Shown here piece by piece: positions 17,062-25,220 of a stretch of DNA of 51,131 bases. Made by a program: the position numbers and the translations under genes. Within the stretch, counting starts at the first letter, position 1, and every line of letters starts with the position of its first letter. The notes beneath the pieces were generated by a model. It had not been told where the DNA came from, did no database searches, and saw only the letters and a list, made by a program, of their open reading frames with translations. This stretch comes from CAYJWL01 sp964373855. Its GTDB lineage: Bacteria > Patescibacteriota > Andersenbacteria > UBA10190. Where the stretch lies: positions 1 to 51,131 of the forward strand of contig CAYJWL010000001.1 of NCBI GenBank assembly GCA_964373855.1, in the 5' to 3' direction.

Positions 17062-17073
17062 TTGATATATCAA
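17062..17073. promoter_or_regulatory. 12-bp perfect palindrome between divergent genes
   Basis: TTGATATATCAA lies in the 51-bp gap between the divergent YfhO-type gene and asnB. It could be an operator. Alternatively it is AT-rich promoter DNA, since it contains TATATC -10-like hexamers on both strands. TATATT at 17094-17099 is a further -10-like element close to the asnB ATG. Confidence 0.3.
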
Positions 17074-17102
17074 AAAAACATGATTCTCCACAGTATATTC
17101 TT

Positions 17103-18983
17103 ATGTGCGGCATAACAGGAGCTTGGCTTAGACATGAGAGCGGCGATATTTCACCGGCCGTCATTGAAACGATGACCAAGACATTATCGCACCGCGGCCC
17201 GGACGACTTCGGTATATATCGCCAGGGCGCCGTGGCGCTTGGCCACACGCGGCTAGCCGTGATAGATGTTTCTCGGGCCGGTCACCAACCAATGACCTCA
17301 CCCGACGGGAGATACGTATTAGTCTTCAACGGAGAAATTTATAACTTCGCTGAATTAAAGGACCGGCATTGCCGTCATCTACGATTTACATCCAGTACAG
17401 ACACAGAGGTGCTGCTTCACCTTCTTATCCAGAAAGGGGTGGCGGCTTTGCCGCTGCTGCGAGGGATGTTTGCGCTGGCACTTTGGGACAGCCAGAAAAA
17501 GGAATTACTCCTGGCTCGGGATGCCTTCGGCAAAAAACCGCTGTACTACTGCACACAGGGCGATCTGTTCCTGTTTGGCTCAGAGCCTAAAGCTATTCTG
17601 GCTCATCCCTCAATAGCAACCGCAATTGACAGATCAGCCATTACAAAATATTTTCTGTATGAGTATGTGCCGGGGCGGGCGACCGGCTACGCTGGCATAT
17701 GGCAACTAGGGATGGGACAAAGCGTCAGGGTGACAGCAAATCAAGCAACTGTAGATACCTGGTGGCAACCCACATTTGTCCCAAAAAACAAATTAAGATC
17801 TTTACCAGAAGCAGCGGCGAAACTGGATCAAGTTTTAGCTCAAGCGGTAGAACGCCGGTTAGTGGCCGATGTTCCAGTCGGCGTTTTTTTAAGCGGCGGG
17901 CTGGATTCAACATCTATTACCTGGTATATGAGGCAGCAGGCGCCAAATGATTTACACTCATTCTCCGTTTCCTTTGACGAGCCCTCATTTGATGAATCAC
18001 GCTATTCCCGTATGGCTGCGCAAAGTTTGGGGACGACCCACCATGATTTAAAATTCAATGTCTCGGAATTTAGCAACGTCATGAAAGATATTGGAGAGAC
18101 CATGGATGTACCACTGGGCGATGCTTCACTGGCTCCAACCTACGCCATTAGCCAGCTTGCTCGAACATATATAACTGTCGTTCTGGATGGCGACGGGTCC
18201 GATGAACTGCTCGGCGGCTATGGGACATTTGCGGCGGCGCGGCTTGCCGAAAGAATTCCGCGTCTTCCTCCGGCGCTAGGTCGTCTGGTACACCGGCTGT
18301 CGCTCGCGCTGCCAACCAGCTATAAAAATTTCTCGTTTGATTTCAAAGTAAAATCATTTCTTGAGGGTCTTGATTACTCGCTGCCTTATAGAAATCAGGT
18401 ATGGCTGGGTTCGTTTTCCGATAAAACATTGCGCCGTCTTCTAATGCCAAGCTGGCATCAGTATATTGGGACTGTGTTTGAGGATATTAACGAGATAGAG
18501 GAGCAAATTATAGGCCTTGATACTTTTGATGCGGTTTCGCTGCTAAAAATCTATCACTATTTAAGCGGCGATTTGCTGGTAAAGCTGGACCGCTCGACTA
18601 TGTTGGTCGCACTTGAGGCGAGAACCCCTTTTCTCGACGTGGATGTTGCCAATCTTTTAATGCACATGCCTGTTCGTTTTAAGCAGCAAAAGGCAGTACT
18701 GAAACACTTGATGCGCGGACGGATCCCGCAGGAGATTATTGACCGTCCCAAGCGCGGATTTGGCGTGCCCCTGGGTTTTTGGCTGCGCGGCCCCTTGCAT
18801 CAATGGGCCAGGAACATTCTTAATGACGCGAAAATGAAAGCCGACGCCATCCTTCAACCTGATTTTGTACATATGATGTTTGCCCAGCACAGGAGAGGTC
18901 AGGCAGATTGGCGCAAGCAGCTTTGGACCCTGATAATGTGGCAGCTGTGGTTTGACCGCTGGATTGCCCGGCGGTCAGGCTAA
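17103..18983 (+). CDS. asnB: Glutamine-hydrolysing asparagine synthase (AsnB type)
   Basis: A 626-aa protein with an N-terminal class II glutamine amidotransferase domain: MCGITG with the nucleophile Cys2, SHRGPDD near 35, and FNGEIYN. A C-terminal ATP-pyrophosphatase synthetase domain follows (LSGGLDST near residue 263, DGSDELLGGY near 365, and RTPFLD). Length is typical. It makes asparagine from aspartate and glutamine, but AsnB homologues in O-antigen and capsule loci often amidate sugar carboxylates; the neighbourhood fits either. The ATG at 17103 is chosen because the Cys must be residue 2 after Met removal. The gene converges on the methyltransferase gene, with stop codons overlapping by 3-4 bp (CTAA). 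Confidence 0.92.
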   Translation: MCGITGAWLRHESGDISPAVIETMTKTLSHRGPDDFGIYRQGAVALGHTRLAVIDVSRAGHQPMTSPDGRYVLVFNGEIYNFAELKDRHCRHLRFTSSTDTEVLLHLLIQKGVAALPLLRGMFALALWDSQKKELLLARDAFGKKPLYYCTQGDLFLFGSEPKAILAHPSIATAIDRSAITKYFLYEYVPGRATGYAGIWQLGMGQSVRVTANQATVDTWWQPTFVPKNKLRSLPEAAAKLDQVLAQAVERRLVADVPVGVFLSGGLDSTSITWYMRQQAPNDLHSFSVSFDEPSFDESRYSRMAAQSLGTTHHDLKFNVSEFSNVMKDIGETMDVPLGDASLAPTYAISQLARTYITVVLDGDGSDELLGGYGTFAAARLAERIPRLPPALGRLVHRLSLALPTSYKNFSFDFKVKSFLEGLDYSLPYRNQVWLGSFSDKTLRRLLMPSWHQYIGTVFEDINEIEEQIIGLDTFDAVSLLKIYHYLSGDLLVKLDRSTMLVALEARTPFLDVDVANLLMHMPVRFKQQKAVLKHLMRGRIPQEIIDRPKRGFGVPLGFWLRGPLHQWARNILNDAKMKADAILQPDFVHMMFAQHRRGQADWRKQLWTLIMWQLWFDRWIARRSG

Positions 18984-19750
18984 GGCTTGCGTCCGCGTAC
19001 AACCCAGCCATTTTTATTGGGCGGCATTGTTACACTGACATCCGTAAACCCTGCGAGCAGGGCGGCCGCTTCCTCGTGAGATAAATAGCGGGCAATATCA
19101 GGCAGCAACTGGTCAAACAGAATGCTATGCACGTGCGAGAAAGAGAACGAGCGTAGCTGCCGGAAATATGGCCGCTTGGACCAGCCTGCGTGTAGCCAAA
19201 CATAGAAAGGAATACTGGCGACGTAGGTTAAAAGGTGAAGCACTGGGGGCGATATTTTACTTGTGCACTGACGTCGAATTGGGTCGAGCCAAAAGAGCCA
19301 ACCCTCGAAGCCCGGCCGGCTATATACCCATAATAGTATTTCTCCGCCGGGGCTAAGTGCCTTTTTGAGCTGGGCGGCCGCCTTTATAGGTTCTGCCAAG
19401 TGGTGGATTACACCAATGGATAACACAAGATCAAATTGATTCTCCCACGGAAGGTCATAGATATCCGCCAGAACGACTCGAGCTTGAGGAAATGGCTTAA
19501 GCGTTCTCCGGGCAGCCGCCACGGTCCGTTCGTTTGCGTCGAAGGCAACCAGATCGTGCGCGCCCCAGTGTAAACACCAATAGCTGTTTCTACCCATACC
19601 GCAGCCCGCATCAAGAATGGATTTTCCTGTGAAATACGAGGGCGCAAGAGGGTAGACCCAGTTCAGAAATTGTTTCTCATACTCTTTCTCGTACGGCTCC
19701 AGTTCACTGTATGTAGCCCATTCAAAACCGAATCTTTTAGTTGAAGACAT
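18980..19750 (-). CDS. Class I SAM-dependent methyltransferase
   Basis: A 256-aa methyltransferase. Motif I is DAGCGMG (47-53). An acidic end of strand 2 (AFDANE) and a motif IV-like VLSIGVIHHL follow. The N-terminal RFGFEWATY is common in methyltransferases encoded in polysaccharide clusters. A hydrophobic amphipathic stretch (about 150-190) could associate with the membrane. The substrate is unknown; it may be a sugar, a lipid-linked glycan or a polyprenoid. The ATG at 19750 has AGCGGAG upstream. It has its own leader and lies 51 bp from the GT39 gene, which ends at 19802. Confidence 0.85.
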   Translation of the reverse strand: MSSTKRFGFEWATYSELEPYEKEYEKQFLNWVYPLAPSYFTGKSILDAGCGMGRNSYWCLHWGAHDLVAFDANERTVAAARRTLKPFPQARVVLADIYDLPWENQFDLVLSIGVIHHLAEPIKAAAQLKKALSPGGEILLWVYSRPGFEGWLFWLDPIRRQCTSKISPPVLHLLTYVASIPFYVWLHAGWSKRPYFRQLRSFSFSHVHSILFDQLLPDIARYLSHEEAAALLAGFTDVSVTMPPNKNGWVVRGRKP

Positions 19751-19801
19751 AATCTCCGCTTATGATTCAGACAACACTGTCATGCGAAACTCCGGAGGCG
19801 A

Positions 19802-21247
19802 TTACTCTTTGATTTGATATATCCAGACGTAATCCAGGTTATTAATTTGAATTATTTTCTCCGGTTCCCTTGGCTGCAGCTGGCGCCAGACATCAGTTTC
19901 CCAGGCATCGGCTCCTCGTTCCAGCGCCGCTCGATAGAATACAACATAATTAATATTTCCGGCATCCCACTGGTGTAACTCAACAGTTTCACCGGCAAAC
20001 AACCGGGCAAATTCGCGTGGATAATATGATGCAACTTTGAGCCGGTTAGATTGCGGCTTGGCGTTAAGATAGTCGGCAGCTAAATCAAGCCCCTCGCCCC
20101 AGCCCAACCGGCGTTCACCAAAAAAAGGCTTGGTCAGAGGGTTCACATAGGCCAATGCGTAGGGATGTAAACGCCAGATATCCCCTACCTGCCAGGCTAA
20201 TAGGGCAATGAAGACAAACGACAGTGCCATTGCCCGCCGGCTTTTCTTAAAATCAGACAAGAATGTGGCGCCAATAATGGCGGTGACAGCATCGAACAAG
20301 GCAAAGCTGGGCAAAATATAGCGGTCGCCTTTTTTTGTGCCGAAACTCATGACAAGAATAAAGAACAGGGCGGTGGCGAGCAGCACGGTAACGTGATGCC
20401 GGCGGGTTCCTGAAGTGTATCGCCAATAGATTAGCAGTGCGATCAGCGCCGCCATATGCACAGGTGTGAGGAAGAAGATTAACGTGCGCAAGTAGTAATA
20501 TGCGCCGGATGCGTGCAGATCCTGATAGGCAGAGGAGGCAAAGAAGTCTCGCAATATATTCGCAGTCGTCAGGGGCGAGACAATCAATGAGGGTAAGACT
20601 ATGATAAGAGTGACAGCAAACGCCAACAGCCACCACGCTACAGTTCTCGTCAGGTCTCGCCACTGTCTGCGCGGAGCGAACTTGGTAGCTAGGACAGCGA
20701 TAGCCGCTGGAACGATGATTATGCCAGGCAGTTTGGAGAGGACAGCCAGTGCAGCGGCCGCTCCCGAGTACATCAGGTATCTGGGCTGATGTGATTTTTG
20801 CCACAACAGCAGGCATACCAGGGAGAGAAGAGTAAAGAGAGCCAGCAGCGAATCCATCGCATAGATTCGTATATGGGCTACTACTTGCGGATCATATGCC
20901 AGCAACAGGGCCATCAGAATTGCTGGCACAGTTTCCCACAGCCGCCAGGCAACGTAGGTAATCATCAGGATCAAAATTATCTGGGCTGCAACCAGCGGCA
21001 GCTTCTTTAGCGGCCACGATGCCAGATGATTAGTCGGCGCCGCCAGCCACTGTGTTGTCACTCCGGGGTGAGGGCGCTGCAGCAAAGCACCAAATTTTCC
21101 CTGTGCCAGTTTGGAGGTAAAACCACTGACATTAGCCTGCCAGCGCTTTTCATCAGCTGTGCTGAACTTCCCCAAGTCAAAGACCATCGGCAGGGTCACC
21201 GCCACCACTAACCCTGCCATGCCGAACCACTTCGCTAACGCAGACAT
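19802..21247 (-). CDS. GT39/ArnT-like membrane glycosyltransferase
   Basis: A 481-aa paralogue of the gene at 374-2488. It has the acidic pair in TADEKRW (D32-E33), HPGVTTQWLA, about ten helices, and a short C-terminal domain with HPYALAY and LGWGEGL. It should use a polyprenyl-phosphate sugar on the outer membrane face. Two starts are possible. The ATG at 21247 has a -10-like TATACT 6 nt upstream (possible leaderless mRNA). The ATG at 21298 shares the sequence CATG with the start of the divergent pilin-like gene and would add 17 residues. I favour 21247. Its head-to-head position with a pilin-like gene suggests, but does not prove, that the pilin is its acceptor. Confidence 0.8.
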   Translation of the reverse strand: MSALAKWFGMAGLVVAVTLPMVFDLGKFSTADEKRWQANVSGFTSKLAQGKFGALLQRPHPGVTTQWLAAPTNHLASWPLKKLPLVAAQIILILMITYVAWRLWETVPAILMALLLAYDPQVVAHIRIYAMDSLLALFTLLSLVCLLLWQKSHQPRYLMYSGAAAALAVLSKLPGIIIVPAAIAVLATKFAPRRQWRDLTRTVAWWLLAFAVTLIIVLPSLIVSPLTTANILRDFFASSAYQDLHASGAYYYLRTLIFFLTPVHMAALIALLIYWRYTSGTRRHHVTVLLATALFFILVMSFGTKKGDRYILPSFALFDAVTAIIGATFLSDFKKSRRAMALSFVFIALLAWQVGDIWRLHPYALAYVNPLTKPFFGERRLGWGEGLDLAADYLNAKPQSNRLKVASYYPREFARLFAGETVELHQWDAGNINYVVFYRAALERGADAWETDVWRQLQPREPEKIIQINNLDYVWIYQIKE

Positions 21248-21296
21248 GCGAGTAGTATATCCGGCGGCCAGTCGCCTGCCCAGCTGTGGTATTATC

Positions 21297-21710
21297 ATGC
21301 TCAAGGTGGACAAAACCGCTAAAAACGAATACGCCGTTCTCGGTTGTTTGCTGGTCGTTTTTATAATGGCACTCTTGCCGGCGTTAGTGCACGCCAGACG
21401 GGAAGTGCGCGATGGCGAGCGCAGACAGGAATTACGGCAACTGAAGCACGCCTTAGAGATGAGCAACAACAAGCTGGGGTATTATCCAAAAATATTTGAT
21501 GCCGCTCCGTTTACTTATGTAATACTCGCCGCCGATGGGGAGGCAGCAATTGCCTGGTATATTCGCGCCCTGATGGAAAATAGGGCAGAGCCGGCGGCCG
21601 GGCTAGACCTTGAGTATAACATGTATTATCGCATTGTGAATGAGTCTGGACTGACCTATTATGACATCTGCGGCGGAGAGTTTCGCTGCGATGTGCCAGC
21701 AAACCAATGA
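21297..21710 (+). CDS. Pilin/pseudopilin-like protein
   Basis: A 137-aa protein with a short basic leader, a 20-residue hydrophobic helix (about 12-32), then a charged helix (RREVRDGERRQELRQLKHAL) and NKLGYYP. This matches the N-terminal layout of type IV pilins and GspG-like pseudopilins of CPR bacteria, where the charged helix precedes a short globular head. The classical prepilin peptidase site (G/A-F-T-L-I-E) is missing: the residues before the helix read TAKNEYAVLG. The gene may therefore be a non-cleaved or diverged member, or a membrane-anchored regulator of the same fold. Two cysteines in the C-terminal part (ICGGEFRCD) could form a disulfide. The ATG at 21297 overlaps a possible start of the divergent GT39 gene. 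Confidence 0.6.
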   Translation: MLKVDKTAKNEYAVLGCLLVVFIMALLPALVHARREVRDGERRQELRQLKHALEMSNNKLGYYPKIFDAAPFTYVILAADGEAAIAWYIRALMENRAEPAAGLDLEYNMYYRIVNESGLTYYDICGGEFRCDVPANQ

Positions 21711-21742
21711 AAAACAATCTGATTAAGTCCGAGTAGCCGGAT

Positions 21743-22408
21743 ATGCCAAGCAGACCATCCTGGCTGATAATATCGTGGCTGGCGGTGGCAGCCTGGACCG
21801 CAGTCACCGGCGTGTGGCTAAGTCAATCCGTTGAACAAGAAGTCGTCAGTATTTTGGCCTCGCGGGAGCCAGCGCAGGGATTGCCGATTTATGCCCAGTT
21901 CATAGCAACCCAGACCGTCCGGTTGGCCTCGCCTGTCCTTTTCTCTGCACTTGTCATCCCGGCATTTTTTCCGGAAGACTCGGCAGCCATTGTCGTGCGT
22001 TTGCTCCAAGACGGGAAGGCTCTGCACGAGTGGCAGCTGCGTTCCCGGGAAGCCGGGAGCGGGGAAGTAATCCTGCGGCCCCCAAAACCGTTTCGCCTAG
22101 CCGATCAAGTTGAAGTTCAGTTTGACGGCTCAATGATAATGGCGACGGATAAAAATAAAGCGCCGCGGTTATTTATTGAAGTTGATGATGCTGCCTATCC
22201 GGATGGCAACTATCGCATCGCCGCCAATGTTAAGCAGGGCGATATCAGTCTGGCTTTGTTTGGCCAGCGCACTCGTTTAGCGATAGTGAGTGGTCGCTGG
22301 AGGCAGCAGCCGGCTGACGAAGCCTCCAAGGCTGCGATGTGGGTAGTGGTAGCGATTACTATGTATGCCTTGCCGTCCCTGGTAGCTCGTACTTTTATGC
22401 TCTTGTAA
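21743..22408 (+). CDS. Membrane protein with an extracellular beta domain between two helices
   Basis: A 221-aa protein of unknown family. A helix at about 8-28 and one at about 197-217 flank a roughly 165-residue extracytoplasmic domain of beta strands (FSALVIPAFFPEDSAAIVV, LLQDGKALHEWQLRS). A similar motif (a hydrophobic strand, then a description of small 'delta' sugars or ligands with x-LQ-W/L) appears in the N-terminal domain of the 485-aa protein at 48182-49639. It may be a carbohydrate-binding or scaffold domain working with the neighbouring GT-C enzymes. The gene follows the pilin-like gene by 32 bp on the same strand and converges on the 103-aa gene. Confidence 0.65.
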   Translation: MPSRPSWLIISWLAVAAWTAVTGVWLSQSVEQEVVSILASREPAQGLPIYAQFIATQTVRLASPVLFSALVIPAFFPEDSAAIVVRLLQDGKALHEWQLRSREAGSGEVILRPPKPFRLADQVEVQFDGSMIMATDKNKAPRLFIEVDDAAYPDGNYRIAANVKQGDISLALFGQRTRLAIVSGRWRQQPADEASKAAMWVVVAITMYALPSLVARTFMLL

Positions 22409-22436
22409 GAGCTGCAATGAAGCGGGCGGTGTGCGC

Positions 22437-22748
22437 TTAGACAGATTTATCTGTGAATTGTTTGGCGGTGTGCCAAGCGAGAACAAGGAGCAGAGTCCAG
22501 CCGCCAGATTGCACTCCGAGCCGGACCACTGGCGGCCAAGAGGTAGGCAACGGCAATGGCATAATGAATGCAACCGCTAGGACAATAACAAAAGGGGCTA
22601 GCAGAAATATAGTACCCCTGCCAGCAGAGATGAGTAACAATAATAAACCTGTTGCTAGTGTTGTCAGTACAATCCAGATTGGTATCGGGTACCGCGCGGT
22701 GAGCGCGGCGGCGAATACGAGGGCTGCAGCCAATGGAATAAGACTCAT
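22437..22748 (-). CDS. Small membrane protein, 103 aa
   Basis: Three to four hydrophobic helices (about 3-18, 23-42, 46-66 and 80-95) with almost no loops. The ATG overlaps the stop of the 477-aa membrane protein (ATGA), so both are translated together. No family is recognised. Such small partners are often subunits or C-terminal parts split from GT-C enzymes, and it may complete the helix bundle of its upstream neighbour. Confidence 0.7.
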   Translation of the reverse strand: MSLIPLAAALVFAAALTARYPIPIWIVLTTLATGLLLLLISAGRGTIFLLAPFVIVLAVAFIMPLPLPTSWPPVVRLGVQSGGWTLLLVLAWHTAKQFTDKSV

Positions 22749-24178
22749 GTGTTTTTAACTTGAAGGATGATAACGCTGTCGTTTTTATAAACAGCCGGAA
22801 ATATTTCCATGCCCGCTGGAAATTGCTCGGTGGGCTTCTCCCGATGTCCGAACAGAATAACATGCGTATATGGTGTTGCGAGCAAAAAGGTTGGCAGCTG
22901 TGCGGTTGTCAGATGCCAGAGCGGATCAGTAGCCGGCAGACCCTGCCAGCTATGCTTACTCAAAATCGGGATCCATTCGCTATGCCGATTAGCTCGGCTG
23001 GAGGCAACAACTTGTGGGACGGCATAGTTTTTTTCCAGCCACTCGATGGCGGCAAGCTCATCAGGATGGATTCTCGCATATTTCGGTGGAGATTCATAGA
23101 AATTATAAATTCGCGCATTCTCATTCCAGGCTGCCAGACTCAATGACACGAATAGAGCGATCACAACGGCCACTCGTACGCTCCGCTTGGGGAACAAGAC
23201 CGTCGTCAGCCAGGGAAAAGCAGCTGCCGCCAGCGCTGTTGTAGCGATCGCAAAATAGGTCGAGAACCGGCCAGTGAGTACACCAATGCCAAGTAGATGG
23301 TTATTGGCAAGCAGCCAGGCGAGGAATGAGAAGCTGAATAATCCAATAATGAGCGGCGAGCGGTTTAGTAGATATTTTTTTGCCAGAACTACGAGGCCGG
23401 CCGGGCTTATGAGTAAGAAAAAACCAAATGGCATTTTAATGAAATCTGCCAGAGGCAGTTGGCTCGTACTGTACGCATCAGAGTAGAACAAGGCTCCTTT
23501 CACTCTCCAGACGATTACTGCCACAAGCGTCAAGGTAATCACCCCTGTTATAATTATTGGAATTCTTGCCGGCCAAGGTAGCGTCTTCTGATGCTTGCCA
23601 GAGACAGCCGCGAATGTCAGAGTTGCGACTGCAGCTAGTATGATGCCAGTTAAGGGATGAAGAAAAAACGTGAGTGTCAGCAGCAGCCAAAGCCAATATT
23701 TCCGGCTGTCGAATAATGAGATCATTACAATCGCCGGACTTAGGCTGAGGAGCTGGGCCAGCGTGCCGGACTCGACGTGGCTTGTGATTTTTGTGAATGC
23801 AAAGGGCCAGATCGCGATAGCGGCGGCAGCGGCCGGCCACCCGGCCAGACGCCAAAGCAGACGGGCGAGCGATATGACCACAAGCGTATGGCCCGCCACT
23901 ATCCACCATGTGAAGCGCTCTGGCCAGCTTAGTGGAAGAAGCTTACTTAATCCAAATAGTGCAGTAGCAGCCGGGTACGAGGAATTGAATGCGAGTGTAT
24001 ACAGACCCGTCGTCCATGATTGTTGGGCGCTCTTGGTAACTTGCTTGACATCAGCAATGTACCGCGTCGCATCCCCGCCTATAGGCCAAGTTGTTTGGAG
24101 GGGGTACTGGAGCATCAATCCGGCTGCCACCATGATTGCCAGCGATATCCCGGCCGTCATTTTAAGGCGTTCAGTCAT
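22745..24178 (-). CDS. Multi-pass GT-C-like membrane protein, 477 aa
   Basis: About eleven transmembrane helices. After the first helix comes a loop with GGDATRYIADV, an acidic site where GT-C enzymes keep their catalytic aspartate. The segment HVESGTLAQ and a short C-terminal soluble part with WLEKNYAVP and HVILFGHREKP follow. Overall this resembles polyprenyl-phosphate-sugar transferases without matching GT39 or YfhO. It may need the 103-aa protein encoded directly after it (ATGA overlap). The gene diverges from the epimerase at 24261 with 82 bp between starts. Confidence 0.65.
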   Translation of the reverse strand: MTERLKMTAGISLAIMVAAGLMLQYPLQTTWPIGGDATRYIADVKQVTKSAQQSWTTGLYTLAFNSSYPAATALFGLSKLLPLSWPERFTWWIVAGHTLVVISLARLLWRLAGWPAAAAAIAIWPFAFTKITSHVESGTLAQLLSLSPAIVMISLFDSRKYWLWLLLTLTFFLHPLTGIILAAVATLTFAAVSGKHQKTLPWPARIPIIITGVITLTLVAVIVWRVKGALFYSDAYSTSQLPLADFIKMPFGFFLLISPAGLVVLAKKYLLNRSPLIIGLFSFSFLAWLLANNHLLGIGVLTGRFSTYFAIATTALAAAAFPWLTTVLFPKRSVRVAVVIALFVSLSLAAWNENARIYNFYESPPKYARIHPDELAAIEWLEKNYAVPQVVASSRANRHSEWIPILSKHSWQGLPATDPLWHLTTAQLPTFLLATPYTHVILFGHREKPTEQFPAGMEIFPAVYKNDSVIILQVKNT

Positions 24179-24216
24179 ATAAGACCATGCCTTAACGATA
24201 CCATGTCTTCATCGAG

Positions 24217-24244
24217 TTGATCCTCCGCCCGGATCATATATACT
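24217..24244 (+). promoter_or_regulatory. Putative promoter of the epimerase operon
   Basis: TTGATC (24217-24222), 16-nt spacer, TATACT (24239-24244). The predicted start is near 24251, only about 10 nt before the ATG at 24261, and no Shine-Dalgarno sequence is present. Confidence 0.5.
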
Positions 24245-24260
24245 GTCACGTTATTCAGTT

Positions 24261-25211
24261 ATGGCTAAATACCTTGTCACGGGCGGAGCGGGATTTATCG
24301 GCAGCAATGTTGCCCGGGAGCTATTGCGGCGCGGGCATTATGTGCGAATTATTGATAATCTTTCCACCGGCCAACTGCGTAATCTGGAGGGCATTCAAGC
24401 CCAAGTTGACTTCAGGCGGGGAGATATTACCTCTATCCCGGATATAAGAAAGGCGAGCCGCGGCATGGATTTTATTCTTCATCAGGCGGCCGTTCGTTCC
24501 ATCAGGCGTTCGGTTGAGCAGCCAAGAATCACACATCGGGTTAACACGACCGGAACTCTAAATGTTCTCCTGGCGGCTCGGGATGCGGGCGTACGCCGTG
24601 TCGTCTTCGCCTCATCCTCTTCGGTGTATGGTCTTAAGGGCGGCGGCCGAAACGTGGAAACGCAGCCGACCGAGCCGCAATCGCCGTATGCCGTCACCAA
24701 ATTACTTGGCGAGCATTATTGCCGGGTATTTTTCCAGGTATATGGTCTGCCAACAGTGATCCTGCGCTATTTTAACGTTTTCGGCCCGTACCAGGATCCA
24801 CAGTCAAAGTACGCCGCCGTTATTCCAATTTTGGTTAGCCGCACGCTCGCGGGCAAGCCGCTGTTTATCGAGTGGCACGGACAACAGAGCCGGGATTTTA
24901 CCTATGTGGATAATGTGGTCCAGGCAAATATTAAGGCTACAACCAGTAATCGAGTACGTTTTGGGCAATTATATAACATCGGCAGCGGTCAGAATACATC
25001 CATCAACACGTTACGGCGCCTGATTCAGGCTAATGTCGGGATTCGCACTCCGGTTGTACATCGGGCAAAACGGTCCGGGGACATATATAAAACCCACGCC
25101 AATATCAATCGCGCGCGACGCGAGCTCGGATATAAGCCAGCGGTAAGATTTGAGGCAGGACTCGTGAAGTATATTGACTGGTACAAGAAAAACAGGCAGC
25201 AGGCACGATGA
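24261..25211 (+). CDS. NAD-dependent nucleotide-sugar epimerase (GalE/WbpP-like)
   Basis: A 316-aa extended SDR with GGAGFIG (8-14), SSSSVYG (118-124), catalytic Y143-x3-K147 and the RYFNVFGPYQDP region. GQQSRDFTYVDN is typical of UDP-hexose or UDP-N-acetylhexosamine 4-epimerases (GalE/WbpP). Length is normal. It interconverts UDP-Glc/Gal or the N-acetylated sugars; the specificity cannot be decided from motifs. It converges on the GT4 gene at 25221, 9 bp away. Confidence 0.85.
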   Translation: MAKYLVTGGAGFIGSNVARELLRRGHYVRIIDNLSTGQLRNLEGIQAQVDFRRGDITSIPDIRKASRGMDFILHQAAVRSIRRSVEQPRITHRVNTTGTLNVLLAARDAGVRRVVFASSSSVYGLKGGGRNVETQPTEPQSPYAVTKLLGEHYCRVFFQVYGLPTVILRYFNVFGPYQDPQSKYAAVIPILVSRTLAGKPLFIEWHGQQSRDFTYVDNVVQANIKATTSNRVRFGQLYNIGSGQNTSINTLRRLIQANVGIRTPVVHRAKRSGDIYKTHANINRARRELGYKPAVRFEAGLVKYIDWYKKNRQQAR

Positions 25212-25220
25212 TAAATTTCT

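Noticed and set aside
19802..21472. Longer N-terminus for the GT39 protein from 21472
   Set aside because: The extra residues are Ser/Arg/Cys-rich and overlap the pilin-like gene on the other strand; family starts fit 21247 or 21298.
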